A stretch of DNA of 64,000 nucleotides from Streptomyces sp. APSN-46.1 (GTDB taxonomy: Bacteria > Actinomycetota > Actinomycetes > Streptomycetales > Streptomycetaceae), in NCBI RefSeq assembly GCF_022815725.1, contig NZ_JALGRF010000004.1, forward strand, positions 212,133-276,132, in the 5' to 3' direction. Shown here in pieces: positions 9,423 to 18,765 of the stretch. A program made the translations under genes and the position numbers. The notes beneath the pieces are model-generated. The model made no database searches, was not told the origin of the DNA, and saw nothing but the letters and a program-made list of their open reading frames with translations. Within the stretch, counting starts at the first letter, position 1. Every line of letters begins with the position of its first letter.

Positions 9423-10610
9423 ATGGACGCTCCGCCCCCCAGATCGGCAAGACCGAGGACGGGCCGGATACCCTCCGGGGGCGGTGCGGACGACCCCTCC
9501 CCGGATGCCTTGCTCATCCGCCGGACCCTGGCGGAGATCGGACCCGTCGCCGACAAGGTGACCTCGTACTTCTACGCCCTGGTGTTCACCGGGCACCCCG
9601 AAGTGCGGGCCATGTTCCCGGCGGCCATGGACGCGCAGCGTGACCGGCTGCTGAAGGCCCTGCTCACCGCCGCCGAGCACATCGACAACCCGGACGTGCT
9701 CGTCCCCTATCTGCGCCGACTGGGCACCGGCCACCGCAAGTACGGCACCGTGCCGGGCCACTATCCGGTGGTCGGTGAGGCCTTGATCGGCGCGCTGGCC
9801 CGGTACGCGGAGCTGACCTGGGGGCCCGAGACGGAGGCCGCGTGGGTCCGCGCGTACACCGCGATCTCCCAGATCATGATCGACGCCGCGGCGGAAGACG
9901 GCCGCAGGGCCCCGGCGTGGTGGCGCGCGGAGGTGGTCTCCCACGACCTGCGCACCCCGGACATCGCCGTGCTGACGGTGCGCCCGGACCAGCCGTACAC
10001 GTTTCTCGCGGGCCAGTACACGAGCCTGGAGACCCCGTGGTGGCCGCGCGTGTGGCGGCACTACTCCTTCGCGTCGGCGCCGCGCGCCGACGGACTGCTG
10101 TCCTTCCACGTCAAGGCGGTCCCGGCCGGCTGGGTCTCCAACGCGCTGGTGCGGCATGCCCGGCCGGGCGACGTGCTGCGGCTGGGTCCACCGGCCGGGT
10201 CGATGGTGGTGGACCACAGCACCGACAACGGGATGCTCTGCCTGGGCGGCGGTACCGGCATCGCCCCGATCAAGGCCCTGATCGAGGATGTCGCCGAGCA
10301 TGGCGAGCGGCGCCCGGTGGAGGTGTTCTTCGGGGCGCGCAGCGACAACGACCTGTACGACAAGGACACCCTGCTGGGGTTGCAGCGCTCGTATCCGTGG
10401 CTGTCGGTGCGGCCGGTGATCGGCGAGGGGCTGGCCGGGCAGCTGCCGCAGGCGGTCGGTGAGTACGGCCCGTGGAGCTCGTACGACGCGTTCATCTCGG
10501 GGCCGCCGGCGATGATCCGTAGCGGCGTGGACGCTCTCAAGCGGATCGGGATCCCCGGGAACCGGATCCGGCACGATGCCGTGGAAGAGCTGGCGGGCGT
10601 CGCGGGCTGA
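9423..10610 (+). CDS. hmp: Flavohaemoglobin-type globin/FAD/NAD(P)H oxidoreductase
   Basis: About 395 residues with the three-domain layout of flavohaemoglobin. A globin domain (about residues 25-165) includes GHRKYGTVPGHYPVVGEAL around the proximal His. The FAD domain has RHYSFAS and FLAGQYTSL, and the NAD(P)H domain has LGGGTGIAPIKALIED and FISGPPAMI. Such proteins detoxify nitric oxide to nitrate in the cytoplasm. The first 30 residues are a Pro/Arg-rich extension. An alternative ATG lies at 9402; 9423 is preceded by GAGG. The protein lacks the usual C-terminal Tyr/Glu context I could check only partly, so its true oxidase activity is inferred. Confidence 0.87.
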   Translation: MDAPPPRSARPRTGRIPSGGGADDPSPDALLIRRTLAEIGPVADKVTSYFYALVFTGHPEVRAMFPAAMDAQRDRLLKALLTAAEHIDNPDVLVPYLRRLGTGHRKYGTVPGHYPVVGEALIGALARYAELTWGPETEAAWVRAYTAISQIMIDAAAEDGRRAPAWWRAEVVSHDLRTPDIAVLTVRPDQPYTFLAGQYTSLETPWWPRVWRHYSFASAPRADGLLSFHVKAVPAGWVSNALVRHARPGDVLRLGPPAGSMVVDHSTDNGMLCLGGGTGIAPIKALIEDVAEHGERRPVEVFFGARSDNDLYDKDTLLGLQRSYPWLSVRPVIGEGLAGQLPQAVGEYGPWSSYDAFISGPPAMIRSGVDALKRIGIPGNRIRHDAVEELAGVAG

Positions 10611-10635
10611 GGCCGACGGGCTTCCGCCGGCCTCA
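10608..10635. terminator. Hairpin between convergent flavohaemoglobin and NUDIX genes
   Basis: TGAGGCCG (10608-10615, containing the stop codon) pairs perfectly with CGGCCTCA (10628-10635). It probably serves as a terminator for the rightward gene and possibly for the leftward gene arriving from the other side. Confidence 0.6.
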
Positions 10636-10683
10636 GGCGCACGGGGATCGGGACAGCGACCGGGACAGCGAACGGGGCGCGGA

Positions 10684-11163
10684 TCAGCCCAGGTCGGGAG
10701 CGTGCATGGCCCGAACGCCCTCGATATTGCCGTCGAGGTAATGGCGCAGCGACAGCGGGACGAGATGGACAGCGGCGATGCCGACCCGGCTGAACGGCAC
10801 GCGGACGATCTCGTACTCCCCCTCCGGATGGTCCACTTCGGGTCCGTGCCGTTGGCCGGGGTCCATCGATTCCAGGTGACAGACGAAGAAGTGCTGCACC
10901 TTCACGCCGGTCACTCCGCCGGCGGCGATGTGCTCGACGGTATCGACGAAGCAGGGCACCACATCGGTGATCTTCGCGCCGAGTTCTTCGTGGACCTCCC
11001 GGTGGAGGGCGTCGATGACGGTGGCGTCCGAAGGCTCCACTCCCCCGCCGGGGGTGAGCCAGTAGGGATCGACGCCGGGCTTGGTGCGCTTGATGAGGAT
11101 CAGGTCGTCACCGTCGAGCAAGATCGCGCGGGCGGTGCGTTTGACCACGGGACGTTCGGTCAT
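10684..11163 (-). CDS. NUDIX hydrolase
   Basis: A 159-residue NUDIX protein. The box GGGVEPSDATVIDALHREVHEELGA (residues about 37-61, quoted in part: REVHEELGA) carries the catalytic REVxEELG core, with Asp instead of the more usual Glu at one early position. These enzymes cleave nucleoside diphosphates linked to another group, using Mg2+. The N-terminus VKRTARAILLDGDDLILIKRTKPGVDPYW resembles the subgroup acting on oxidised or modified nucleotides. It lies 90 bases downstream of the cystathionine lyase gene on the same strand. Confidence 0.9.
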   Translation of the reverse strand: MTERPVVKRTARAILLDGDDLILIKRTKPGVDPYWLTPGGGVEPSDATVIDALHREVHEELGAKITDVVPCFVDTVEHIAAGGVTGVKVQHFFVCHLESMDPGQRHGPEVDHPEGEYEIVRVPFSRVGIAAVHLVPLSLRHYLDGNIEGVRAMHAPDLG

Positions 11164-11253
11164 GGGAGAAGAGTGGCCCAGGACTCCGGTTCTGAAACGC
11201 GTCAGGCCGCGGAATCCGGGGGGCTCACCAGTGCACGGCGGCGCACAGCAGCT

Positions 11254-12414
11254 TCAGAGGGCCGGGCCCGCAGTGTCCAGGGCCCGCAGCACGTCCCTGA
11301 CCAGGTCCTCCGTGTCCTCGACGCCGGCGGAAAAGCGGATGAACCCCTCCGGCACGGCATCGCCGCCCCACCGCCCGCGCCGCTCCGCGGTGGACCGTAC
11401 GCCGCCGAAGCTGGTGGCGTCCTCGACCAGGTGCAGGGCGGTCATGAACCTTTCCGCGTGGCCGCGGTCGGGCAGGGTGAAGGAGACGACCGACCCGAAG
11501 CCCGCCATCTGCCGCGCGGCGGTCTTGTGGGAGGCGTCCGAGGGCAGCCCCGGGTAGCGCAGCCCGGTGACCTCGGCGCGGTCGGCCAGCGCTTCGGCGA
11601 CGGCGAGGGCGTTGGCCCACTGGCGCTGGGCGCGAAGCTGGATGGTGGCCAGGGAACGGTGGGCGAGCCAGGCCTCCATGGGCCCGGGGATCGCGCCGAC
11701 GACCTTCCGCCACCGGCGGACGGCGGCGGCGAGCTCCGGGTCGCGGCAGACGACGTAGCCGAGCAGCAGATCGCCGTGGCCGGTCAGGCCTTTGGTGCCG
11801 CTGGCGACGGAGAAATCGGCTCCGAGTGCCAGGGGCCGCTGCCCGAGCGGGGTGGCGAGGGTGTTGTCGACGGCGACGAGGGTGCCGCCGGCGTGGGCGG
11901 CCTCGACCAGGCGCCGTACGTCGCACACGTCGAGCCCGGGGTTGGACGGGGTTTCGATCCACAGCAGCCGGGCCCCGTCGAGGACCGCGAGCTGGGCTTC
12001 CGCGCCGGTCGGGGCGGTGCGCACGACCACCCCGTACGCCTCCAGTTGCTCCCGGACCAGGGGCAGTGCCTGGTAGCCGTCGTCGGGCAGGACGACGGTG
12101 TCGCCGCTGCGCGTCTGGGAGAGGAGCACGGCGGAGATCGCGGCCATCCCGGAGGCGAAGACGATGGTCTCCACACCGTCCTCGCCGGGGGCCTCCAGCT
12201 CGCCGATGGCCCGCTCCAGCAGGGTCCAGGTCGGGTTGGTGTCGCGGCCGTAGGTGTACGGGCCTTCGACCTCGCCCGGGAGGTGGAAGTGCGCGGCGAA
12301 GACCGGCCCGGGCAGGGGCGGCTCGTTCTTGACGGGCTCGGGCAGTCCGGCGCGGACGGCGCGTGTGCCGTCGCCGATCCGGTCTGCCCCGGCTGATTCG
12401 GGGGTGTGGTCCAT
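11254..12414 (-). CDS. Cystathionine gamma-lyase/synthase-type PLP enzyme
   Basis: A 386-residue Cys/Met-metabolism PLP enzyme, normal length. The PLP lysine lies in SVASGTKGLTGHGDLLLGYV (about residue 203), the region ALEARIGELE-like TLLERAIGELE is near residue 67, and WIETPSNPGLDVCD holds the PLP-binding Asp. Such enzymes make or cleave cystathionine in transsulfuration. Whether it is lyase or synthase cannot be decided from sequence alone; actinobacterial proteins of this type are usually annotated as cystathionine gamma-lyase. The following membrane-protein gene begins 12 bases upstream on the same strand. Confidence 0.88.
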   Translation of the reverse strand: MDHTPESAGADRIGDGTRAVRAGLPEPVKNEPPLPGPVFAAHFHLPGEVEGPYTYGRDTNPTWTLLERAIGELEAPGEDGVETIVFASGMAAISAVLLSQTRSGDTVVLPDDGYQALPLVREQLEAYGVVVRTAPTGAEAQLAVLDGARLLWIETPSNPGLDVCDVRRLVEAAHAGGTLVAVDNTLATPLGQRPLALGADFSVASGTKGLTGHGDLLLGYVVCRDPELAAAVRRWRKVVGAIPGPMEAWLAHRSLATIQLRAQRQWANALAVAEALADRAEVTGLRYPGLPSDASHKTAARQMAGFGSVVSFTLPDRGHAERFMTALHLVEDATSFGGVRSTAERRGRWGGDAVPEGFIRFSAGVEDTEDLVRDVLRALDTAGPAL

Positions 12415-12426
12415 GCGTTGACCCGC

Positions 12427-12807
12427 TCAGTTCTTCTCGGGCAGGACCATGTTCACGGCCCAGGAGACGATGGAGATGATCAGGCCGCCGAGGACCGCGG
12501 TCCAGAAGCCGTCGACGTGGAAGCTGAGGTCGAACTGCGTCGCGAGCCAGGAAGTCAGGAGCAGCATCAGCGCGTTCACCACGAGGGTGAACAGCCCGAG
12601 GGTGAGGATGAACAGCGGCAGCGAGAGCAGCTTCACCACGGGCTTGACGATGAAGTTCACCAGACCGAAGACCAGCGCGACCAGGATCAGCGTGAGGGTC
12701 CGGCGTCCCATGCTGCTGCCGTCGTCGAGGGTGATGCCGGCGAGCAGCCAGATGGCGACGGCCAGGGCCGCCGCGTTGGCGAGCGTCTTGACTACGAAAT
12801 TCGTCAT
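12427..12807 (-). CDS. Phage-holin-4 superfamily membrane protein (YvlD-like)
   Basis: A 126-residue protein with four hydrophobic segments, starting MTNFVVKTLANAAALAVAIWLLAGI. The centre GLVNFIVKPVVKLLSLPLFILTLGLFTLVVNALMLLL is the hallmark of the YvlD/Phage_holin_4_2 family of small four-helix membrane proteins. Despite the family name, it is chromosomal and not phage-linked here. Function is unknown; in Bacillus relatives are tied to envelope stress. It may be co-transcribed with the downstream PLP enzyme and diverges from the cupin gene. Confidence 0.85.
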   Translation of the reverse strand: MTNFVVKTLANAAALAVAIWLLAGITLDDGSSMGRRTLTLILVALVFGLVNFIVKPVVKLLSLPLFILTLGLFTLVVNALMLLLTSWLATQFDLSFHVDGFWTAVLGGLIISIVSWAVNMVLPEKN

Positions 12808-12897
12808 GTGTCTGATCGTGGCAGAGAAGATCCCGGTGGGACATCAGCAGATCTGCGGATGGCGCCGCGCAAGAGAACACAAGGGGCACAAACGACG

Positions 12898-13215
12898 ATG
12901 AAAGCCTTCCGGCTGGACGAACTCGAAGCGGAGCGGGCCGCCCATGACGGCGCCTATCTGCAGTTCTTGCGGGAGCGGAACATGTCGGTCGGGCTGTACG
13001 CGCTCGACGCGGGGCAGACCGACCCTCAGCAGCCGCACGGACAGGACGAGGTGTACTTCGTCGTGAGCGGGCGCGCCTCGATCACGGTCGGGGAGGAGAC
13101 GACGACGGTGGCGAACGGGAGCGTGGTCTACGTCCCGGCCGGAGTGCCCCACAAGTTCCACCACATCACCGAGAACTTGAAGGTGATGGTGGTCTTCTCC
13201 CCGCCGGAGAGCTGA
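12898..13215 (+). CDS. Small cupin-domain protein
   Basis: A 105-residue single cupin. The first motif includes HGQDEVYFVVSGRASITVG (about residues 47-65), with His and Glu in metal-ligand positions, and the second is VPAGVPHKFHHI (about 83-94) with further His residues. It could bind a metal and act as a small dioxygenase, isomerase or sensor; no function can be assigned. I chose ATG 12898 (MKAFRLDELEAERAAHDG). The open frame continues upstream, but into the divergent promoter region. Confidence 0.85.
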   Translation: MKAFRLDELEAERAAHDGAYLQFLRERNMSVGLYALDAGQTDPQQPHGQDEVYFVVSGRASITVGEETTTVANGSVVYVPAGVPHKFHHITENLKVMVVFSPPES

Positions 13216-13360
13216 GCGGGCAGACCTGGGACTGAGAGCCGGCCCCTGATCCCCCTAGGGGGCGGGTCAGGGGACTCCGGGGGCTCGCGGGTCCCCGCTC
13301 GGGCCCGTGGCCTCCTAGCATCGAGAGCAGGAAGTCACGGACGAGGAAGAGGTTGAGGAC

Positions 13361-13588
13361 ATGGACGGGATCCGAGAGACATTCGCAGGCATGCCCTGGT
13401 GGGTGAAGTGGGTCGCCGTTCCGCTGCTCGTGCTCTTCGTGTTCGGCGGCGTGATCACCAGCATCCTCGGCGCCCTGATCGGGTTCCTCTTCAAGCTGCT
13501 GCTGCTCGTCGCCCTCGTCGGCGGTCTGATCTTCGTCGTGAAGAAGTTCACCGGCGGCGGCACGAAGTCCTCCTCCGGGGATTGGTAG
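13361..13588 (+). CDS. Small membrane protein, DUF5326-like
   Basis: A 75-residue protein with two adjacent hydrophobic segments (WVKWVAVPLLVLFVFGGVI and GFLFKLLLLVALVGGLIFVV) and a basic, Ser/Gly-rich tail. It resembles the small Streptomyces membrane family DUF5326. A good GAGGAAGAGGTTGAGG purine tract lies before the ATG at 13361. It stands alone between the cupin gene and ssgR. Function is unknown. Confidence 0.82.
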   Translation: MDGIRETFAGMPWWVKWVAVPLLVLFVFGGVITSILGALIGFLFKLLLLVALVGGLIFVVKKFTGGGTKSSSGDW

Positions 13589-13803
13589 ACCGGCCCCGCG
13601 CGAGCGGTGGCGGGATTGACCCAGGTGAGGGAACGTGAGCGGCGAAACCTCTCACAGGCCGGGAACCGGTGGATAGAGTCGTATTCTGTGCCGTTCCCTG
13701 GGCACCGGAGAAGTCGGTAACACCGCCCTGACCTGCGGTTGTACGAAGAAGCTGCCGAGAACGACCCCAGGAGCCACGGCGCACGCGGGGGCGGCCCCCG
13801 CGG

Positions 13804-13823
13804 GGCGGGCCCCAAGGCCCGCC
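13804..13823 (+). promoter_or_regulatory. GC-rich hairpin just upstream of the ssgR ribosome-binding site
   Basis: GGCGGGCC (13804-13811) and GGCCCGCC (13816-13823) form a perfect 8-bp stem with the loop CCAA. It ends about 10 bases before the GGGGGTGA ribosome-binding site and TTG start of ssgR. In the 256-base gap 13589-13844 this is the clearest structure. It could fold in the leader and affect ssgR translation; this is inferred. Confidence 0.4.
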
Positions 13824-13844
13824 GCCACGCCTGGGGGTGAGCTC

Positions 13845-14615
13845 TTGTCTTCGGTTCACAATGCCGGTGTGCCGACACTGATCGGTTCGGTGCAGAGGGC
13901 ACTGAGGCTGCTCGAAGCGGCGGGCTCCCACAGCGGGGGAGCCCCGGCGAAACAGCTGGCGCGCGAGGCCGGGCTCCCGCTCCCCACCGCGTACCACCTG
14001 CTGCGCACCCTGACGCACGAGGGCTACTTGCGTCGGCAGGGCGGGGTCTTCGTGCTGGGCCCCGCGGCGGCGCGACTGGCCGACGGGGGACTCCAGCAGA
14101 AACGTCGCAGCATGATCGTCGATTCGCTCACGCACTTCCGCGACGCCGTCGGGGCCCCCGTCTACTTCGCGGTGTACCGCGAGGGTGAGATCGAGGTCGT
14201 GGGTGTCGCGGACACTCCGGCCGATCCGGCCTGCGAGGAGTGGGCCGATTTCCGCGCGACCGGCCACGCGCACGCCATCGGCCAGTGCCTGCTGGGCCAG
14301 CTCGACGAGAAGGCGCGCAAGGACCACTACGACCGTCATCCGGTCGAGGCCATCACGCCCCATACCGTGCCGGACCTGCGATCCCTGGAGCAACGCATCG
14401 CCGCCAAGAGGCGGATGCAGCCCGTGATCGAGCGGCAGGAGTACGCCTTGGGCACGGTGTGCGCGGCCATCCCGATCACCGCCGGGGACACCATCGCGAC
14501 GATGGCCATTTCTCTACCCTTGCACCTGGAAGGTCGGTTGCTTTGTGTAGTTGACCGACTACGGAGTGAAGTAGGCGCGCTGTTGAACACCCTCTCCTTC
14601 TCTATCAGTATCTGA
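13845..14615 (+). CDS. ssgR: SsgR, IclR-family activator of ssgA
   Basis: A 256-residue IclR regulator directly upstream of ssgA, the arrangement of ssgR-ssgA in Streptomyces. The N-terminal winged helix-turn-helix spans about residues 8-70 (GSVQRALRLLEAAGSH, LPLPTAYHLLRTLTHEGYL). The C-terminal effector domain has the usual GHAHAIGQCLLGQL and YALGTVCAAIPI segments. SsgR is known to activate ssgA, needed for sporulation-specific division. The start is TTG at 13845, behind GGGGGTGA at 13833-13840; GTG at 13869 would be the alternative. Confidence 0.92.
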   Translation: MSSVHNAGVPTLIGSVQRALRLLEAAGSHSGGAPAKQLAREAGLPLPTAYHLLRTLTHEGYLRRQGGVFVLGPAAARLADGGLQQKRRSMIVDSLTHFRDAVGAPVYFAVYREGEIEVVGVADTPADPACEEWADFRATGHAHAIGQCLLGQLDEKARKDHYDRHPVEAITPHTVPDLRSLEQRIAAKRRMQPVIERQEYALGTVCAAIPITAGDTIATMAISLPLHLEGRLLCVVDRLRSEVGALLNTLSFSISI

Positions 14616-14651
14616 AAACTCACTCCTTGTGATCTGCTGGCGGTTCCACCA

Positions 14652-14664
14652 CTCTTGTCAAGAG
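14652..14664. promoter_or_regulatory. Perfect 13-bp palindrome in the ssgR-ssgA gap
   Basis: CTCTTGTCAAGAG lies 48 bases before the ssgA start codon. IclR proteins bind short palindromes, so this is a candidate SsgR operator for ssgA. It is a sequence observation with an inferred role. Confidence 0.4.
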
Positions 14665-14712
14665 AGCCTGGGGGGACCATTCCTGGCCACTTCCACTACA
14701 GCGGGGTAGGCA

Positions 14713-15162
14713 ATGCGCGAGTCGGTACAGGCAGAGGTCATGATGAGCTTCCTCGTTTCCGAGGAGCTCGCGTTCCGGATTCCGGTGGAGCTCGGATACG
14801 ACGCTCGTGACCCCTACGCAGTCCGTCTTACCTTCCACCTTCCCGGAGATGCGCCCGTGACCTGGGCGTTCGGCCGGGAGCTTCTCCTCGACGGCATCAA
14901 CAAACCGTGTGGTGACGGCGATGTGCACATCGCACCCACCACCCCCGAGGAGCTGTCCGATGTCCACATCCGCCTCCAGGTGGGCGGCGACCGGGCGTTG
15001 TTCCGTGTGAGCGCGGCGCCGCTCGTCGCGTTCCTCGACCGCACCGACCGGTTGGTTCCGCTCGGTCAGGAGCGCAACCTCGGAGACTTCGAGGGGCTGC
15101 TGGACGCGGCGCTCGGCAAGATCCTCGCCGAGTCGCGGCAGAACGAGCAGAACGCGGGCTGA
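14713..15162 (+). CDS. ssgA: SsgA, sporulation-specific cell-division activator
   Basis: A 149-residue SsgA-like protein, with the core MSFLVSEELAFRIPVEL, the conserved FHLPGDAPVTWAFGRELLLDG and the LVAFLDRTDRLVPLG segment. SsgA localises to future septa and works with SsgB to position FtsZ during sporulation; it is restricted to spore-forming actinobacteria. I give ATG 14713 (MRESVQAEV), behind GGGGTAGG, but ATG 14740 or 14743 would give the shorter form starting MSFLV; GCAGAGG lies before those. ssgR is 97 bases upstream. Confidence 0.94.
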   Translation: MRESVQAEVMMSFLVSEELAFRIPVELGYDARDPYAVRLTFHLPGDAPVTWAFGRELLLDGINKPCGDGDVHIAPTTPEELSDVHIRLQVGGDRALFRVSAAPLVAFLDRTDRLVPLGQERNLGDFEGLLDAALGKILAESRQNEQNAG

Positions 15163-15183
15163 GGCACTGGCCGGGGCCGCCGG

Positions 15184-15243
15184 CTGAGGCACCCGCTGAC
15201 GCACCCGCTGACGCACCCGCTGACGCACCCGCTGAGGCGCCGG
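15184..15243. repeat. 12-bp tandem repeat between ssgA and the YibE/F gene
   Basis: Five units of 12 bp: the middle three are identical (CTGACGCACCCG at 15196-15231), and the outer two differ at one and at three positions. The repeat lies between two converging genes, 21 bases after the ssgA stop. Copy number may vary between strains. No function is evident. Confidence 0.85.
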
Positions 15244-15247
15244 CTGA

Positions 15248-16633
15248 TCAGCGCTTGCGCCGCCGGCCCCGGCCGCCGCGGACCGGTCCCGAGGCCGGCG
15301 CGGCGTTCGGGGATCCGGGCCGGTCGGCGGAAACCACCAGTGCGGCCAGTGCCGTTGTCAGCGGGACCGAGGCCACCAGACCGATGGAGCCCACGAGCGT
15401 CCGTACGATCTCCTCCGCGACGAGCTCGCTGTTGGCCACCGAACCCATGCTGCTGTTCGCGATCGAGAACAGCAGTAGCAGGGGCAGTGCGGCGCCCGCG
15501 TAGGCCAGTACCAGTGTGTTGACCACCGACGCGATGTGGTCCCGGCCGATCCGGATGGCCGCCCGGTACAGGGCGCTCGGTCCCATCGACGGGTCGGCCT
15601 GGCGAAGTTCCCAGACCGCCGAAGTCTGGGTGACCGTCACATCGTCGAGGACACCCAGAGATCCGATGATCACACCCGCGAGCAGCAAACCGCTCATGTC
15701 GATGTTCGGGTAGAGACCGTGGATCAGACCGGTGTTGTCGTCGGTGTTCCCACTGAGGAACGCCCAGTCGATGAACACCGAGCCCAGCAGGCCGATCAGC
15801 AGCAGCGAGACGAGTGTGCCGAGGACGGCGACCGACGTACGCGCGGTCAGCCCGTGGCACATGTAGAGCGCGATCAGCATGATGGCGCTGGCCCCGACGA
15901 TCGCGACGACCAGCGGATTCGAGCCCTGCAGGATCGCCGGGAGGATGAAGAAGGTCAGCACCCCGAAGCTGACGACGAGCGCGATCAGCGCGAAAAGCCC
16001 GCGCATCCGGCCGACCAGGATCACCGCGATGGCGAAGATGCCGGCCAGTAGCGCCAGCGGGAACTTCCGGTTCAGGTCGATCACGGAGTACTGGAGGTCC
16101 CGGGGCGCGTCCGGCGCGTACGCCACCACCACCCCCTGGCCCTCCTCCAACTGCCGTGGTGCGCCCGGCTGGACGATCTCGAAGAAGGTGCGGCCCTTGT
16201 CCGGGCCGGTGCCGACCTCGACGGTGGCCTTCTTGCACTCGCCGGTCTGCGCGGCCTGCGCCTCACGCCCCTCGGGAGTGGAGGTGTCACCCGTGGGCGG
16301 CACCTGCGCGGCGTTCACGGATTTGCAGTCGACACGAACGAGGGCCGTGACCGTGCCCTGCTGGGTCTGGCGGTCGAAACCCACCCCGGAGCGCTCGTGG
16401 GCGGGAACACCGCCGGGCCAGAGCACCACCAGGCCGACGACGACGGCGGTGGCGAAGGGGATCAGCACGGCCGCGATGACCTTGCGCAGGTGCTTCGAGA
16501 CGGGAGCCGCCGGGCCGTGGCTGTGGCTGTGGGAATGCCCGTGGCCATGTCCCGCACCCGAGTCCGCGTGGCCTGAGTGACCGGAGGGCTCGGTGTGCTC
16601 GGTGGGTTCGTTGGGGGGCTGCGGCGAGGACAT
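15248..16633 (-). CDS. YibE/F family membrane protein
   Basis: A 461-residue protein with a His/Gly-rich cytoplasmic N-terminus (GHGHGHSHSHSHG, about residues 28-40). A first transmembrane helix is followed by an extracytoplasmic domain with repeated Cys (VDCKSVNAA, TGECKKATV) and then about seven transmembrane helices. The YibE/F family is widespread, with no established function. The His-rich head could bind metal. ATG 16633 is chosen (MSSPQPPNEPTEH); the frame stays open to 16669. It converges on ssgA and diverges from the thiC leader. Confidence 0.85.
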   Translation of the reverse strand: MSSPQPPNEPTEHTEPSGHSGHADSGAGHGHGHSHSHSHGPAAPVSKHLRKVIAAVLIPFATAVVVGLVVLWPGGVPAHERSGVGFDRQTQQGTVTALVRVDCKSVNAAQVPPTGDTSTPEGREAQAAQTGECKKATVEVGTGPDKGRTFFEIVQPGAPRQLEEGQGVVVAYAPDAPRDLQYSVIDLNRKFPLALLAGIFAIAVILVGRMRGLFALIALVVSFGVLTFFILPAILQGSNPLVVAIVGASAIMLIALYMCHGLTARTSVAVLGTLVSLLLIGLLGSVFIDWAFLSGNTDDNTGLIHGLYPNIDMSGLLLAGVIIGSLGVLDDVTVTQTSAVWELRQADPSMGPSALYRAAIRIGRDHIASVVNTLVLAYAGAALPLLLLFSIANSSMGSVANSELVAEEIVRTLVGSIGLVASVPLTTALAALVVSADRPGSPNAAPASGPVRGGRGRRRKR

Positions 16634-16715
16634 CACTAGCAGATCATCGCAAGAGATGAGGGGGCCCACTGTTCAGCACGCCATAGATGACGCTAGCGTG
16701 GGGGCACCTTTGCAC

Positions 16716-18636
<1,921 letters not shown>

Positions 18637-18654
18637 CCGCCGGCCGCCGCGGTC

Positions 18655-18695
18655 GCGTCGCTCTGGGGGGAGGAGGGGCCTCTCCAGAGCGACGC
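18655..18695 (+). terminator. Terminator after thiC
   Basis: A 12-bp perfect stem (GCGTCGCTCTGG at 18655-18666 with 18684-18695) and a purine-rich loop lie 19 bases after the thiC stop. Confidence 0.85.
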
Positions 18696-18726
18696 TTCCG
18701 CACGTGGGTAGTGGGTACTTCGGTGC

Positions 18727-18757
18727 TTGCGCTGGAGTGCGCTCCAACTCCTAGAGT
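18727..18757 (+). promoter_or_regulatory. MerR-type promoter/operator of the aldo/keto reductase gene
   Basis: A -35 TTGCGC (18727-18732) and -10 TAGAGT (18752-18757) are separated by 19 bp. Between them lies the dyad TGGAG-TGCG-CTCCA (18733-18746). A long 19-bp spacer with a centred dyad is the hallmark of promoters twisted into activity by MerR-family regulators. The -10 ends only 8 bases before the ATG, so the transcript should be almost leaderless. Confidence 0.7.
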
Positions 18758-18765
18758 GCGGGCCC

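Noticed and set aside
12406..12897. Upstream extension of the cupin gene
   Set aside because: It overlaps the holin-family gene on the other strand, and reads as low-complexity Asp/Glu/Gln noise.
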